The position numbers and the translations under genes are program-made. A stretch of DNA of 64,000 nt from Endoconidiophora laricicola (taxonomy: Eukaryota; Ascomycota; Sordariomycetes; Microascales; Ceratocystidaceae): the NCBI GenBank assembly GCA_001640655.1, contig LXGT01000117.1, positions 1-64,000 on the forward strand, given 5' to 3'. Each line of letters opens with the position of its first letter. Position 1 is the first letter of the stretch. The notes beneath the pieces are model-generated. The model was given only the letters and a program-made list of their open reading frames with translations, was not told the DNA's origin and ran no database searches. Positions 1 to 10,102 of the stretch are shown piece after piece.

Positions 1-464
1 GGGGGGGGGAGGGGGGGCGAATTAGCCACCTCCATCCGGGGTGATGCCCCGGCTAGGAAAGCAGCCGACCTCTCATAATTACGTAGTATAGCCACGCCTA
101 GAAATGGAGCATTAGCAAAATATATAGGAAGCACTACGACATGCACCTCTCAGGATGCGTCGTCCGCCAGAGAACTACGAGTCGATGATAAGAACGGCTA
201 AGGGGACAGGATGGAGACACTACCTTGTATCCGGGCGACTGCCACAAGCCGACAAACAGATATGCTAAATAAGCCCTACAGCAGAGTAAAACTCAAAATG
301 TACTAAATTACAAACAAAGATAGTCTGTATGATAAAAACACTGATAACTAACTGGAGGTATTTATACACAAAAGATAATAGTTAGTGTTACGACAGGCTA
401 TATTATAAAGGGTATCTTGAATTTTGGAAAAAAAAAAAGAAACCGAAAATAGATAAACTACCCT
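1..464. other. Non-coding start of window
   Basis: No supported gene. The first 17 bases are almost pure G (G9-A-G7). A small perfect hairpin lies at 36-52 (CCGGGG, loop TGATG, CCCCGG). The rest is AT-rich and lies downstream of the leftward transposase-derived gene, so part of it is probably that gene's 3' untranslated region. Confidence 0.6.
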
Positions 465-1397
465 TTATGCAAAAGAAAAAAAGCTCGCAGCAGATACTTG
501 TTTTCTTTCTGCGTCCCGAAGCATCCAGACCTCTCGCTGGTAACGGTAGAGCTCCTGAAGACGCAGCGCTACAGTAACATTGGAATCTTGACGTTGTTCT
601 TCGAATTTAGTTACGACTGCAATCGCGTCAGCTGCAGCTTCTGCAGATATTATGGTGCAGGGATCCTCTCGCGGCTGGGAATATACCGTCTCCATTCTAC
701 TGTCCGTTCTGCTGTCAATTCTACTAATCTCCAGGCGTTCATTGTCAGACTCATAAGGTGCGTCGGGGTCTTCACTAGCGGCTGTGAATGAAGGAGACGG
801 CAAAGCAGACGGTGCGTGCGAGAGCACGCTCTTGTGAGCAGTCTCATGAGCATTGCACACATAATCTAGAGGATATTCGCTGACAATCTTTTCAAGACAA
901 TGAAGTTTCTCTTCGCTACTGAGTGCTGCCTTTGCAGGTGCTTTCTTGTCGTGCCTCTTGTATCGTTTATAATTGGACCGCCTCTTGAAGCCGGATAGCC
1001 AACAGCTTGAGAATGAAGGTTTCTCTTGTCCTTTGAAAGCATCCATCATGTCCCAAAGCTTCTTCGCAATGAATATCATGGTATCGCCAGTAATAGTGAT
1101 ATTCCGGGCACTAAGCTGAAGACAGTACTCATCAAGCGCAGCTTCAAGGGCCGGATATCTAGCCAAACGGTTTCTTTTGGTATCCTTAATTTCCCCGACG
1201 AGGTATTTGTTGTCAAGATGTTCAAATTTTTGGCTCAGGGACTGTGAGACTGTTGACTGCGAAATTCGATGCCCAAACTGGGTAGACGCCCAAGCAACAA
1301 TTTCGGACTGGCGAACTTGGGGGTTTTGGACGGCATACTTTCTTATCATCTGCCGCTGCAGCTGGCTGATAGCAATACGCCGATTAGGTGTAGACAT
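465..1397 (-). CDS. pogo/Fot-type (Tc5/CENP-B HTH) transposase derivative without DDE core
   Basis: A 310-residue protein from an ATG at 1397. Residues about 12-60 form the N-terminal helix-turn-helix of the CENP-B/Abp1 type. Residues about 75-150 form the second, CENPB-type DNA-binding HTH, ending in the family-like WLSGFKRR. At 174-188 the sequence reads like the first catalytic block of fungal Fot transposases (YPL-D-x-x-x-N-x-D-E-T), but as NAHET: the expected Asp is His. A Ser/Pro/Asp-rich linker of about 55 residues follows where the rest of the DDE domain should be. The last 60 residues (AADAIAVVTKF...LRDAERKQ) resemble the C-terminal tail of such transposases. The protein should bind DNA but cannot transpose by itself. 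It could be an internally deleted element or a domesticated DNA-binding protein. No terminal inverted repeats were identified. Confidence 0.75.
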   Translation of the reverse strand: MSTPNRRIAISQLQRQMIRKYAVQNPQVRQSEIVAWASTQFGHRISQSTVSQSLSQKFEHLDNKYLVGEIKDTKRNRLARYPALEAALDEYCLQLSARNITITGDTMIFIAKKLWDMMDAFKGQEKPSFSSCWLSGFKRRSNYKRYKRHDKKAPAKAALSSEEKLHCLEKIVSEYPLDYVCNAHETAHKSVLSHAPSALPSPSFTAASEDPDAPYESDNERLEISRIDSRTDSRMETVYSQPREDPCTIISAEAAADAIAVVTKFEEQRQDSNVTVALRLQELYRYQREVWMLRDAERKQVSAASFFSFA

Positions 1398-2288
1398 ATT
1401 ATTAGCTGAAAATGATAAGATAAAATGTGAATTGGTTCAAACAAAGAAGACGGGGGAGCATAAAACCTCATATAAGTGATACAAGCTCAATGCGGGAAGT
1501 TGTGGTATGTTAGCTATTGAAGTTATCTCCAATAGTAAGGGAAGATATGGTCTTATTTATAATGATGAACTCATTATCAAATAATATTTTGTATAGGTTA
1601 GTCAGCAACCTTCGCTCTTTTGTTACGGGTTTCAGGGTTTATTTATTATAATTGACGTTCAAACAGTCCAACAGACAGGCGATTCTAGTAATAACTCCTG
1701 CTGTCCTAGGGACCTATATAATTATAAATGGAGTACCGTATCAAAATTCTAAAGACAGACCATCCAACATGCAGCACAGCTAGTAAAATATATTTATCTG
1801 CGAAGATTTAGTAAAGTTTGAAATGATCTTTAGGATGAGGTAGTTGCAAGGGATTATTATTGTAACAAACTGAATAATTACCCTGAACTTTCTCTTATTC
1901 TGAGCGCCATGTCCAGATTGGCAATTAGTATCGTTCTTGCCATAGCCCGGTAAAGCTCCTGCTTATCTATGCAGCTGCGGTGATTGGCTGCGATGAGTAG
2001 CCTGCATTACTGAAGGGGAGCTCTATCTAGCATCATAGCTTGATAAACATCATTGAATCAACATCTGGAAGACAACTAAGCTTTGAATTTCATTGCTTTA
2101 GCTCATTTTATAGCATTGAATAACTAGAAAAGAAACACGCCGGGCTTGTGGAGACATCTATCTGCAGCCGACTCAACGCTGTTCTCTTAAACCCTTGCAA
2201 GACAAACCCCGGTGTTCATCCTGCGGACCATTCGAATTTTGAATATCGAGACCTAATACAAGAATTGATCTAGCTTCGAGTTCTAATC
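1398..2288. other. Divergent intergenic region
   Basis: About 0.9 kb between the leftward transposase derivative and the rightward oxidoreductase, so it holds both upstream regions. AT-rich with no convincing open frame. Nothing else specific was recognised. Confidence 0.5.
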
Positions 2289-3836
2289 ATGCCCCCTTCA
2301 CGGTTTCTTATCATCGGTGCCGGATCCCGCGGCACGGCTTATGCCAAGAGCATAAAATACCAAACTAGCGGCATTGTAGCTGCCATCGCAGAGCCGAACG
2401 CCTACAAGCGGCAAAAGTTCGGCGAGCGCTTCATCTGGGATGTGGGCAGCAGGGCTAGCGACGGTCAGGCGTTTGCCGACTGGACTGAGTTCGTTGCTTA
2501 CGAAACCGAACGGCGACAACGTGAAGCGGCAGGCGAAGTGGTGCCCTTAGGCGTCGATGGCGCGTTCATATGTGTGTTGGACGAAATGCATAAGCAGGTT
2601 GTCGTGGACCTAGCACCGCTGGGCCTGCATATCATGTGCGAGAAGCCGCTAGCCACATCGCTCCAAGACTGTATCGACATATACATTGCGTTGCGGCCAA
2701 AATTAGAGACTTCTCAGAAGCAACAGCAGCAGCAGCGTGTGTTCTCTATTGGCCATGTCCTGCGATATAGCCCGCACAACATACTCCTCCGGCGGTTGCT
2801 ACGTGAGCACCTCGTCATCGGAGACATCCTTAGTGTAGAGCATACGGAGCCAGTTGGTTGGTGGCACTTCACGCACTCGTATGTGCGTGGCAACTGGCGG
2901 CGCGAGGACACTACAGCGCCCTCTCTGCTGACTAAGTCGTGCCACGACATCGATCTAATCCTGTGGATTCTGTGCAGCCCCTTAGTTCCTGGTATGGGGA
3001 AGCCGCACCTGCCTAGCACGGTGGCGTCAACGGGGAAACTGCAGCTGTTCCGTAAGGCGCGCAAGCCGATCCAGGCCGGCGAGGCGACAAACTGTATGAA
3101 GTGTCCGCTAGGTGACGACGGCTGCATCTTCTCAGCCAAGAACATCTACCTGAGCCCCAAACTGCAGGGCCTTGGCACCGGGAACACAGGATGGCCTGTT
3201 AAGATCGTGATGCCTGATATCGAGGCATACACAACGCTGGAGACTAAGCAACAGGCGCTGGCTGCCGAGTTGGAGGCTGACTACGATGCAACTACGACGC
3301 CGGACGCCATGATCAAGGCGCGCAACTGGTTCGGCCGTTGTGTCTACGAAGCTGACAATGACGTGGTCGATGAGCAGATCGTCACCATACAATGGGAAGA
3401 TGATGGTACTGTTAACCCAGGGGATGGGTCCCGCCTGGCCAAGACGGCGACGTTCCACATGGTCGCACAGACAAAAAAGATCTGCCAGCGCTACTCGCGC
3501 TTCTTCGGTACACACGGCGAGATCTACGCTGACTCGCAAACTATTACCGTAAGCGACTTTCGCTCTGGCCAGACGCAAACTCACACGCCGACCATGCAGG
3601 ATGCCGGCCACGGAGGCGGTGATGGCGGTTTAGTGTGCCAGTTTGTGCTAGCTGTGGATGGCGCTAAGAATGGCCACTTGACGGCACACGACGCGCAGTT
3701 GAAGTACATTGGCTGTACGTTAGAGGAGGTACTTCGCAGTCATGCTATGGTGTTTGCGGCCGAAGAAGCTCGAGTCAAAAAAAAGGTTGTTGATTGGAAC
3801 AAGTGGTGGTATATGGAAGTTGAGACGTTACTATAG
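2289..3836 (+). CDS. Gfo/Idh/MocA-family NAD(P)-dependent oxidoreductase
   Basis: A 515-residue intronless gene from ATG 2289. Residues 7-19 carry the Rossmann fingerprint (IIGAGSRGTAYA), 118-120 the EKP motif of the family, and 214-224 the SKSCHDIDLILW-type active-site segment (LTKSCHDIDLI here). Residues 269-279 hold C-x2-C-x6-C followed by FSAKNIYL, as in the longer fungal and bacterial branch of the family that carries a Cys-rich insert before the C-terminal sheet domain. Family members oxidise or reduce sugars, inositols and related polyols with NAD(P); the substrate cannot be read from the sequence. A poly-Gln stretch (CAG repeat) at about residues 145-150 is lineage-specific padding. 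The gene is higher in GC than its flanks. It is tail to tail with the membrane-protein gene at 4033-5491. Probably cytosolic, since no signal peptide is visible. Confidence 0.9.
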   Translation: MPPSRFLIIGAGSRGTAYAKSIKYQTSGIVAAIAEPNAYKRQKFGERFIWDVGSRASDGQAFADWTEFVAYETERRQREAAGEVVPLGVDGAFICVLDEMHKQVVVDLAPLGLHIMCEKPLATSLQDCIDIYIALRPKLETSQKQQQQQRVFSIGHVLRYSPHNILLRRLLREHLVIGDILSVEHTEPVGWWHFTHSYVRGNWRREDTTAPSLLTKSCHDIDLILWILCSPLVPGMGKPHLPSTVASTGKLQLFRKARKPIQAGEATNCMKCPLGDDGCIFSAKNIYLSPKLQGLGTGNTGWPVKIVMPDIEAYTTLETKQQALAAELEADYDATTTPDAMIKARNWFGRCVYEADNDVVDEQIVTIQWEDDGTVNPGDGSRLAKTATFHMVAQTKKICQRYSRFFGTHGEIYADSQTITVSDFRSGQTQTHTPTMQDAGHGGGDGGLVCQFVLAVDGAKNGHLTAHDAQLKYIGCTLEEVLRSHAMVFAAEEARVKKKVVDWNKWWYMEVETLL

Positions 3837-4032
3837 AAGGCACGCGGGTATACGTATGTAGCATAGCAAGAATAGGTATCATGAAGTATTATCAAGGGGC
3901 TACTACGTATCAACAACGTATGAAACTCATAGTAGATGCAGATGGCTTCCATATGTTATCCAATCCTTTTTTTGTGCTTCTACCGCTCTTCCTCCTTCTG
4001 TCCGTCAGTACACTTCCCGTGGTTCTCCTTAT

Positions 4033-5491
4033 CTAGTTCAACTCAGCCCGGTTGCCTACAGTGCCCGCAGGATACTGAATGCCCAGCTCGGCAGCCGGGG
4101 GCGGAGAATTTGCCGTCGGAGCCGCAGGTGCCGTGACCACTGTCGGTGGCGATGGCGTATGCTGTGGTACCATCTGCCCGTTGACATTAACATAGATATT
4201 TCCATAAGCATCTTTGACCGGTTCGCCTGCCGCTGTGTATGACACTTGTCCCGGTGGCGCATAGCCTGCGGGATACACAAAGCCTTGTTGCGCGTTCGAC
4301 ACGCCGCTCGGATATGTGGCAGCAGTGGTCATGGTGCTGGGCGTTGTTGGTGCTATGGGGCTCGCGGAGGTATTGTGGATATTTTGCATCTGTTGTGGCA
4401 GCGGCGGACCGGGCGGTGCAGCATATCCGCCGGCCGGCGCGGTGATTTGCGTAATGGCGTGTCTCGCTTTACTGCGGCGCATCAAAAACCAGATCAGGCC
4501 TACGATGGCTGCAATGGCGACTGCACCGCCAACCACGCCGCCGACAATGGCGCCGATGGGCGTGCTACTCTTGGACGACGAGCTGCTACCCGAGTATGAA
4601 GACGACGAGCTACTAGTGCTATCTGATGAAGAGGCGTCCCGTGTTACTGTTACCGTGCGACCGGCAGAGTTGGTGGTCACGATCTGGGTCTCACTATCTG
4701 TGCCATAGTCGTACGTGTACGTGTTTGATAAGTCGCTGCTGTCGGCTACGGTATAGATCGGCGGGTAGTCGATCATGTAGGCACTGCCCGAGGATGCCTC
4801 ACAGGCTAAAGCCATGTAGATGCTCCTTGCCGTTGAGAAATAGTATGTGAAGCAGGCCGGGTACAAGTAGTTGGTGCTGTTTATTTAGAGTTGTGTTAGT
4901 TGAGGAGTTTTGCCTTACACAAAGTTATGTAAGCTGGCTCGGGCTGTCTGTCTTACCAGCACATAGTATGGTCGCCTGTATTGCTGCAACTGCCTAGCGC
5001 ATAATCGATATAATCCAGGCACGCAGTCCGGATATACGGACATGAGCCGGAGTTGCTGCAGCAGCCACGGTAATCGCCGCTGTTCAAGCAGCTATATGAC
5101 GAACTGCAAGTCAACGGATTGCCTAGGAAAAGAGAGCACACAAAAGAGGTCAACAATGTCATATATAGCCTAGCCGAAACTTTTCAGCTTCTCTGGTCAA
5201 CTCACTGAGCGCGGTAGTGACAAAGCCGCACGTGTTAGTGCCCATGGTATATCCATCGAGACGGCGGAAGATTTCCTCGCCGGCTAATTGCGGGCCCGGA
5301 GTAGGCGCCGGAGAGCGGCCGACGTGTTCGATGTTGATGTCACCCATGTAGCTGCCGACTGAGGCGGCCATCGGTGTCTCGCGAGCTGGTTTCCAGGATA
5401 CGGAGTCTCCACGCTTAATGAAAAAGCCAACAAGGCTGGCAGCGACTGGGCTGGTGCTGAGGCCAAGGCCAACGAGTGTTGTGAGTTTCAT
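4033..5491 (-). CDS. Cys-rich single-pass membrane protein (putative cell-surface sensor type)
   Basis: Rebuilt as three exons: 5491-5206, 5122-4957 and 4876-4033. Introns of 83 and 80 nt have donors GTGAGT and GTAAGA and acceptors CTAG and ACAG; the reading frame is kept and gives 431 residues. The N-terminus is a signal peptide. The region from TCGF at about residue 87 is a Cys-rich ectodomain (TCGFVTTAL-S-NPLTCSSSYSC... CCSNSGSCPYIRTAC...), a pattern common in Pezizomycotina surface proteins. A Ser-rich stalk precedes one transmembrane helix at about 257-282, followed by a basic stop (RRSKAR) and a Pro/Ala/Gly-rich cytoplasmic tail. The layout resembles WSC/Mid2-like wall sensors, but no WSC domain signature was seen. 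Function is inferred only from layout. Splice sites are not RNA-confirmed. Confidence 0.75.
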
Positions 5492-7813
5492 GGCAAGAAT
5501 GGGAGGAGGTTATAGTGTGACCTTTAGAAGAAAACGAGACAGTTAAAAGGCGTGGGATCTGGAAAGGCAACAAGATCGTCAAACGAACAATTCTTAGGGT
5601 AAATCAACAAAGGGCCTTTTGCAAAGTTATAGTTCATAGCATAGAGAAGAGGCGAGTAAACAAGAAAGCATCGTCAAGACTGGGCGTCCGCCTATCTATA
5701 TCATCATGTATAAAGCAGCATCCTATCTATTACTCAAAGTCATTACTTAGATCAAGTTGATATGGCTAGTTTTCTCTCTTGTCTAACCTTCCCCCCCCAT
5801 GTTCTTTTCTCTTGATGTAGCAATCCATTCTCCTCATATCAATCGGGCATTTTGGATGCAAGCCAGCCTTCTTTATGCTCCATGGCGTCTAGATCCTGTC
5901 CAGTGGTTAAGCAGCAACCATAACAAGCTACTCATCCACCAATACAGAGGATGTGCCCGGAGAGAAAAAAGAAAACTGAGAGAGTTTACTCGCTTCCTGA
6001 CTAGAATTCTCTTCCGATTTCTTGTTAGTAGTAATATTGTTCTTTGGTATTGTTATTGAAATCTCTTCTCCTTTCAAGTGACAACCCAATCTGACCTGGT
6101 TGAGCAACTAGTAAAGTTTACGATGCCTTCATGAAGATCGACGAATGAGCAAGTGCGATATGGCATTGCTTTGGGCGAGAATCATAGAGGAAACTGTAAT
6201 GTGTACAATCTGCCTCCAGAGAACCTCCAACTGTGACTCTCCGAAGAGGAGTATTCAAGTTAATCAAAGCTTCCTATTAGAAAACAAGAACAGATATTTG
6301 TTTGACTCTTCCCCACACAAGTTGGGTTTTTGGGTTTCCTGTCGTCTCCTTGCTCAATTTTCTTATACGTAGCTAGCGTCTTCAGCTATCCTGTAAAAGG
6401 CGTAAGCAGCTCTTTTCAAACTCATCTAGGGCATTGTGCTATACGAACTTTTTTATGCAGTGTATCCCGCAGTGAAACTCAGGAGACAAATGTCCAGCTG
6501 CTTCAAGCTAAAGATCAATAAGGCTCAAACTAACAATAGTTATAAGATGACGGATGTGCGTTCAACGAGACAAGCTGCTCTGAAAGTACTTGAAATTATA
6601 TGCTTGATCCGCCAATCATCAACTAACCCTTCTTGGTTCAACCTGAACACAGCCTTGCTTTTTGTTTCTATAGAAGCATATATTTTTGCCTTCTCCTCTA
6701 GCTTTCTTGATTCTATTTCTCGATTTTTCTTTTTGCTACATTTAGCCGAATCCTTGCTCTAGTAGACAGTCTACATATTGAGAAGAAAAGAGTGAGCAGG
6801 AAAACGTCTAGCTAAGTAATCAAGCTTATAGCCTAGCATCTCATACAAATCGGGCGTTCCTGTCCAAGTCTCGCCTCATTCTTCTCTTCGGACGTAACCC
6901 ATCGTTTTTTTATGCTTCCTTTAAGAATCTTACTATAAATACGATATGTCATGTTCAAGTGCCTTAGTTACTAGTAGGTTAAAGAGTTACTCTCATCTCA
7001 AGAACTGTTCAAAACTTCATCGTCTTGTCTTGCTACTGTATTCTATTATATGCTCTACATAGTCGTTAAGGGTATTTTCATAGAATCAGATACTTGATAA
7101 GATAATTGATCTAAAAAAAAAATTTCCTCGCTGTAGTCAGCAACGAGATGTCTAGTTAGTATGTCTCACGTTCTTTTGTCAGGGCAGAAAGAAGCCCTAT
7201 CAGCAGGCAAAAGCTATTCGTTCGCCTAGCCAAGCATTGCATGTTCCCTTAGCTAGCAAAGTCGGAAAAAGGATGCTTGGGGCGCCAACATAGATGGGTA
7301 AGGAGATACGCCCGCTTATAATGGCCAGCTGTCCGAACGATCCACAAGCAGCTTCAAGTTTCATATATTGATGGAGATGCTAGATAAGCAGCTGCGAGCG
7401 ATCAAGACTCTGTCTTTTGAGTGATAGTGTCTCGACGGAAAAGAAATACTCCCGGCGTCAAGTTTGTCTGTTTAGCGTAACAGTAACTTGCAGAGTGCGC
7501 CCTGATTCCGCCCTAGGAAGTAAGTTGTTCCTTGAATGCTAAGGAGTTAGGATTGTTTCCATGCATATCATACAAATCGAGGTTTTTATTCCGTCGCAGC
7601 CTTTATCTTACGCGCATTAAAAAACAGGAGTTACTACTATGTATGTAGTAATAGTAGTAGTAGCTATTAGTTAGATAGAACGGCAAAGTACCTGTCATAG
7701 CTCACTTATAATCGAGTAATGAAAAAAAAAAAATTATATAGTAACCCTGATGATATACTACTTGTATAACCCTAGACATCGCACAAGGATACAGCATACT
7801 GAATTAGAGAACG
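5492..7813. other. Gene-poor region, 2.3 kb
   Basis: AT-rich with only short unsupported frames. It includes a C8 run at 5791-5798, the upstream region of the Cys-rich membrane protein at the left end, the downstream region of the amidoligase gene at the right end, and one copy of a dispersed A-tailed element at 7694-7733. Confidence 0.55.
7694..7733 (+). repeat. Dispersed A-tailed element, copy A
   Basis: GTCATAG, then about 8 nt, then TAATCGAGTAATG running straight into A12. The same order (GTCATAG ... TAATCGAGTAATG(AGT) + A-rich tail) recurs, wholly or in part, on the minus strand at about 13131-13170, 19278-19310 and 52208-52249. Target-site duplication was not found for this copy. Confidence 0.5.
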
Positions 7814-10102
7814 CTAAACTAAACCACCTTTAACAACAATCACAGGTCCATGGGACGCGCCATGCTCGTCTAGAACGGTTTGCATCGGGTGTAGCCGCAA
7901 GTGCAGATGCTCATCCTCGTTATTTCTATAGCTCCATGGTAGCAAGTCAAAGATGGGACACTCGATCATAGCATCGTCGCCAGCCTCCATCCGCTCCATA
8001 GCAAGGCGCGCCTCGTCCACCAAGCCGATATCCTCGAGGAACGAGACAATGTCGTACTGAGGCTCCTGACCACGCAGCAGATTCTCGTACAGAGTCTGTG
8101 GCAGAGCTAGCAGACGCATGACCTGCATGAACTCGCGATAATCGACGCGGCGGGCCCAGTTAATAACGCCTACGCAGATGGCGATCCACGTGCGGATCCA
8201 CGTAGGATCGAGCGACGCTGCAGCCTCGCGGAACTCAATGGTTGGCGACATGGCCTGGAAGCCGGCGCTGCGGCGAATACGCGTGAAGTTGTAGGTCGAG
8301 TACTTGGACTCGGAGTACATCAGCGACGCCAGCAGCTGTGTGTTGCCGATGTCGGCCGCCATGATCTCGCGCACGCCCCACCAGGCCGACGTGGTCGGCG
8401 CATTAGGCCACTCCATCTGCTTCCACTTGTCGGACGACAAGTCCTCGAACAGCGGCCGCGGCATGAAGTACTTGGAACGCGGCCAGATGACCGGCACGCG
8501 TGGCCGGCGCAGGTGGTTGGCGCGACGCATCTGACCCAGTACGTGGTAGTCGACAGGCTGCGGGATGCCGGACAGTGGCAGAAACGTCCGTGGCTCGACG
8601 AACAGGTAGTTGGAATCGCCCGCGACGAAGCCGCCCTTGCCCTTCTGATTGTCCTCCATGCGCATGCCCTTCTTCATGGCGCGGAGGTCCTTGCGCAAGG
8701 TCCCTTGCCTGCTTTCTTCGATCCAGAAGCTCTGGCCCAACAGCGACGGCAGATATACGTCTTTGTCGCCCGCCCAGTAGCCGGTTGGCCGCTCACCGTA
8801 CATCTCTTGATTGAGAATGTCCCACTTGTGCCGGCCCATCATGACTGAGCCGCGATCGCCGGGTGCCACTTTCATGTCCGAGAAACTGGTCTCTGCGGTC
8901 ACGCGGTTACCGTTCTTGTCAGTGTATCCGACATCACGGTAATATGGTGCCGGCCAGCCGATAGGAACCTGCGGGTGCGGGCGGTCATGTGGCTCGCCAT
9001 GGAGGCCCGTGATGTCGTTGGCGAAGCGGCCCAGAAGCTGCATGCCGAGCTCCTCGTCAGCAGTAAATTCACCGTTTTGTGTCTTTCGGTTCTCGTTGCC
9101 TTTCCTGATCGACGCAATGTACTCCTCCTCCAGTCCATTATCATACAGAGGTGCGCTCTCCTTCCGTTTGCGCTTGCCGGGCTCCATGGCATCGGCATCT
9201 GCTGTCGTGTACTCTCTGGGCGGGTAGTCGACGTGCATCAGGGTCTCGCCGAGATCACGGTCGCGGTTCCAGATCAGGTCTTTGATGGCCCTCTCCTCGG
9301 CCTGCATACTCAAATGCGCCCAGGTGGCCTCCGTGCCAAAGCCGTTGGCAATCGAGTTGCGCCACGATGCCCGCTCACTGTGGCTGTACCACTGGCGGGC
9401 ACGGAACTCTGGGTGTAGGCGGCTCATTAGCGGCTCGACAGCCCACAGCGTGGCGGCCATGCGTCGTAATGCGTCCTGCTGGAACGGCACGTCGCCAGTT
9501 CCCACATGGACATGCATGCCGCATGTTTGGTTGACGCGCACCCGTACCTGTTTCCGCAATAAGCGTACCACGCGCTGTACATGATCCAGCGACTTTTCCG
9601 ACTCCCACAACGCCGGCGACTGGATCTCGACGCCAGCCCAGTAGATTGGAGGCATACAGAGGTCCGACTCGATGCTAGCGTCGAAGTCGACGACCCACAT
9701 CTTGGCTTTGAGCTTGGCCTGACGGATGTTCTGCTCATCGGAAGCGGTCTGGCCGCTGCTGTTGAAGCTGTCCCAGCGCATCGTTTCCTCCGAGAACTCG
9801 TGGCCCGGCTGACCCCAGATATCAAAGTTTGCCTTCGCCATGAGCTTTGCTACGTGGTCACGTGCGTAGCGGCTGGCGCACTCGCGGTTAGTCCCGACTG
9901 GGACGCGCAGAGCAGGTGCTACTCCCTGGATACTAGCCATCGGGTCCTTCTCGCCTTCTTCGAGAACGCCGACGACAAACTCGAACTCAATGCCAAATGT
10001 GGTTGGCAGCATGCGCAAATGTTGTGGAAAGGTCCAGAAGCCCTCCGTCTGTAGCTTCTTCGTATACTCACGGTAGCCAATATCGTCTACGTAACCGGCC
10101 AT
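7814..10102 (-). CDS. Amidoligase-family protein (putative carboxylate-amine ligase)
   Basis: A 762-residue intronless gene from ATG 10102. Hallmarks of the Amidoligase_2 family (ATP-grasp-like fold of the glutamine synthetase/GCS superfamily) are visible. They are FGIEFEF at 36-42 (metal/ATP-binding Glu pair), WVVDFDASI at 135-143, AGVEIQSPAL at 155-164 (the family's vEivSP motif), NQTCGMHVHVGTG at 191-203 (the N-x-S/T-C-G-x-H-V-H signature), and IEFREAA at about 622. Such enzymes join a carboxylate to an amine using ATP, often in peptide tagging or natural-product chemistry; the substrate here is unknown. The protein is longer than bacterial relatives because of inserts of about 250 residues between the H-V-H block and the C-terminal EFR block. 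No signal peptide or membrane segment. GC-rich against a low-GC neighbourhood, with no partner gene directly adjacent. Confidence 0.85.
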   Translation of the reverse strand: MAGYVDDIGYREYTKKLQTEGFWTFPQHLRMLPTTFGIEFEFVVGVLEEGEKDPMASIQGVAPALRVPVGTNRECASRYARDHVAKLMAKANFDIWGQPGHEFSEETMRWDSFNSSGQTASDEQNIRQAKLKAKMWVVDFDASIESDLCMPPIYWAGVEIQSPALWESEKSLDHVQRVVRLLRKQVRVRVNQTCGMHVHVGTGDVPFQQDALRRMAATLWAVEPLMSRLHPEFRARQWYSHSERASWRNSIANGFGTEATWAHLSMQAEERAIKDLIWNRDRDLGETLMHVDYPPREYTTADADAMEPGKRKRKESAPLYDNGLEEEYIASIRKGNENRKTQNGEFTADEELGMQLLGRFANDITGLHGEPHDRPHPQVPIGWPAPYYRDVGYTDKNGNRVTAETSFSDMKVAPGDRGSVMMGRHKWDILNQEMYGERPTGYWAGDKDVYLPSLLGQSFWIEESRQGTLRKDLRAMKKGMRMEDNQKGKGGFVAGDSNYLFVEPRTFLPLSGIPQPVDYHVLGQMRRANHLRRPRVPVIWPRSKYFMPRPLFEDLSSDKWKQMEWPNAPTTSAWWGVREIMAADIGNTQLLASLMYSESKYSTYNFTRIRRSAGFQAMSPTIEFREAAASLDPTWIRTWIAICVGVINWARRVDYREFMQVMRLLALPQTLYENLLRGQEPQYDIVSFLEDIGLVDEARLAMERMEAGDDAMIECPIFDLLPWSYRNNEDEHLHLRLHPMQTVLDEHGASHGPVIVVKGGLV

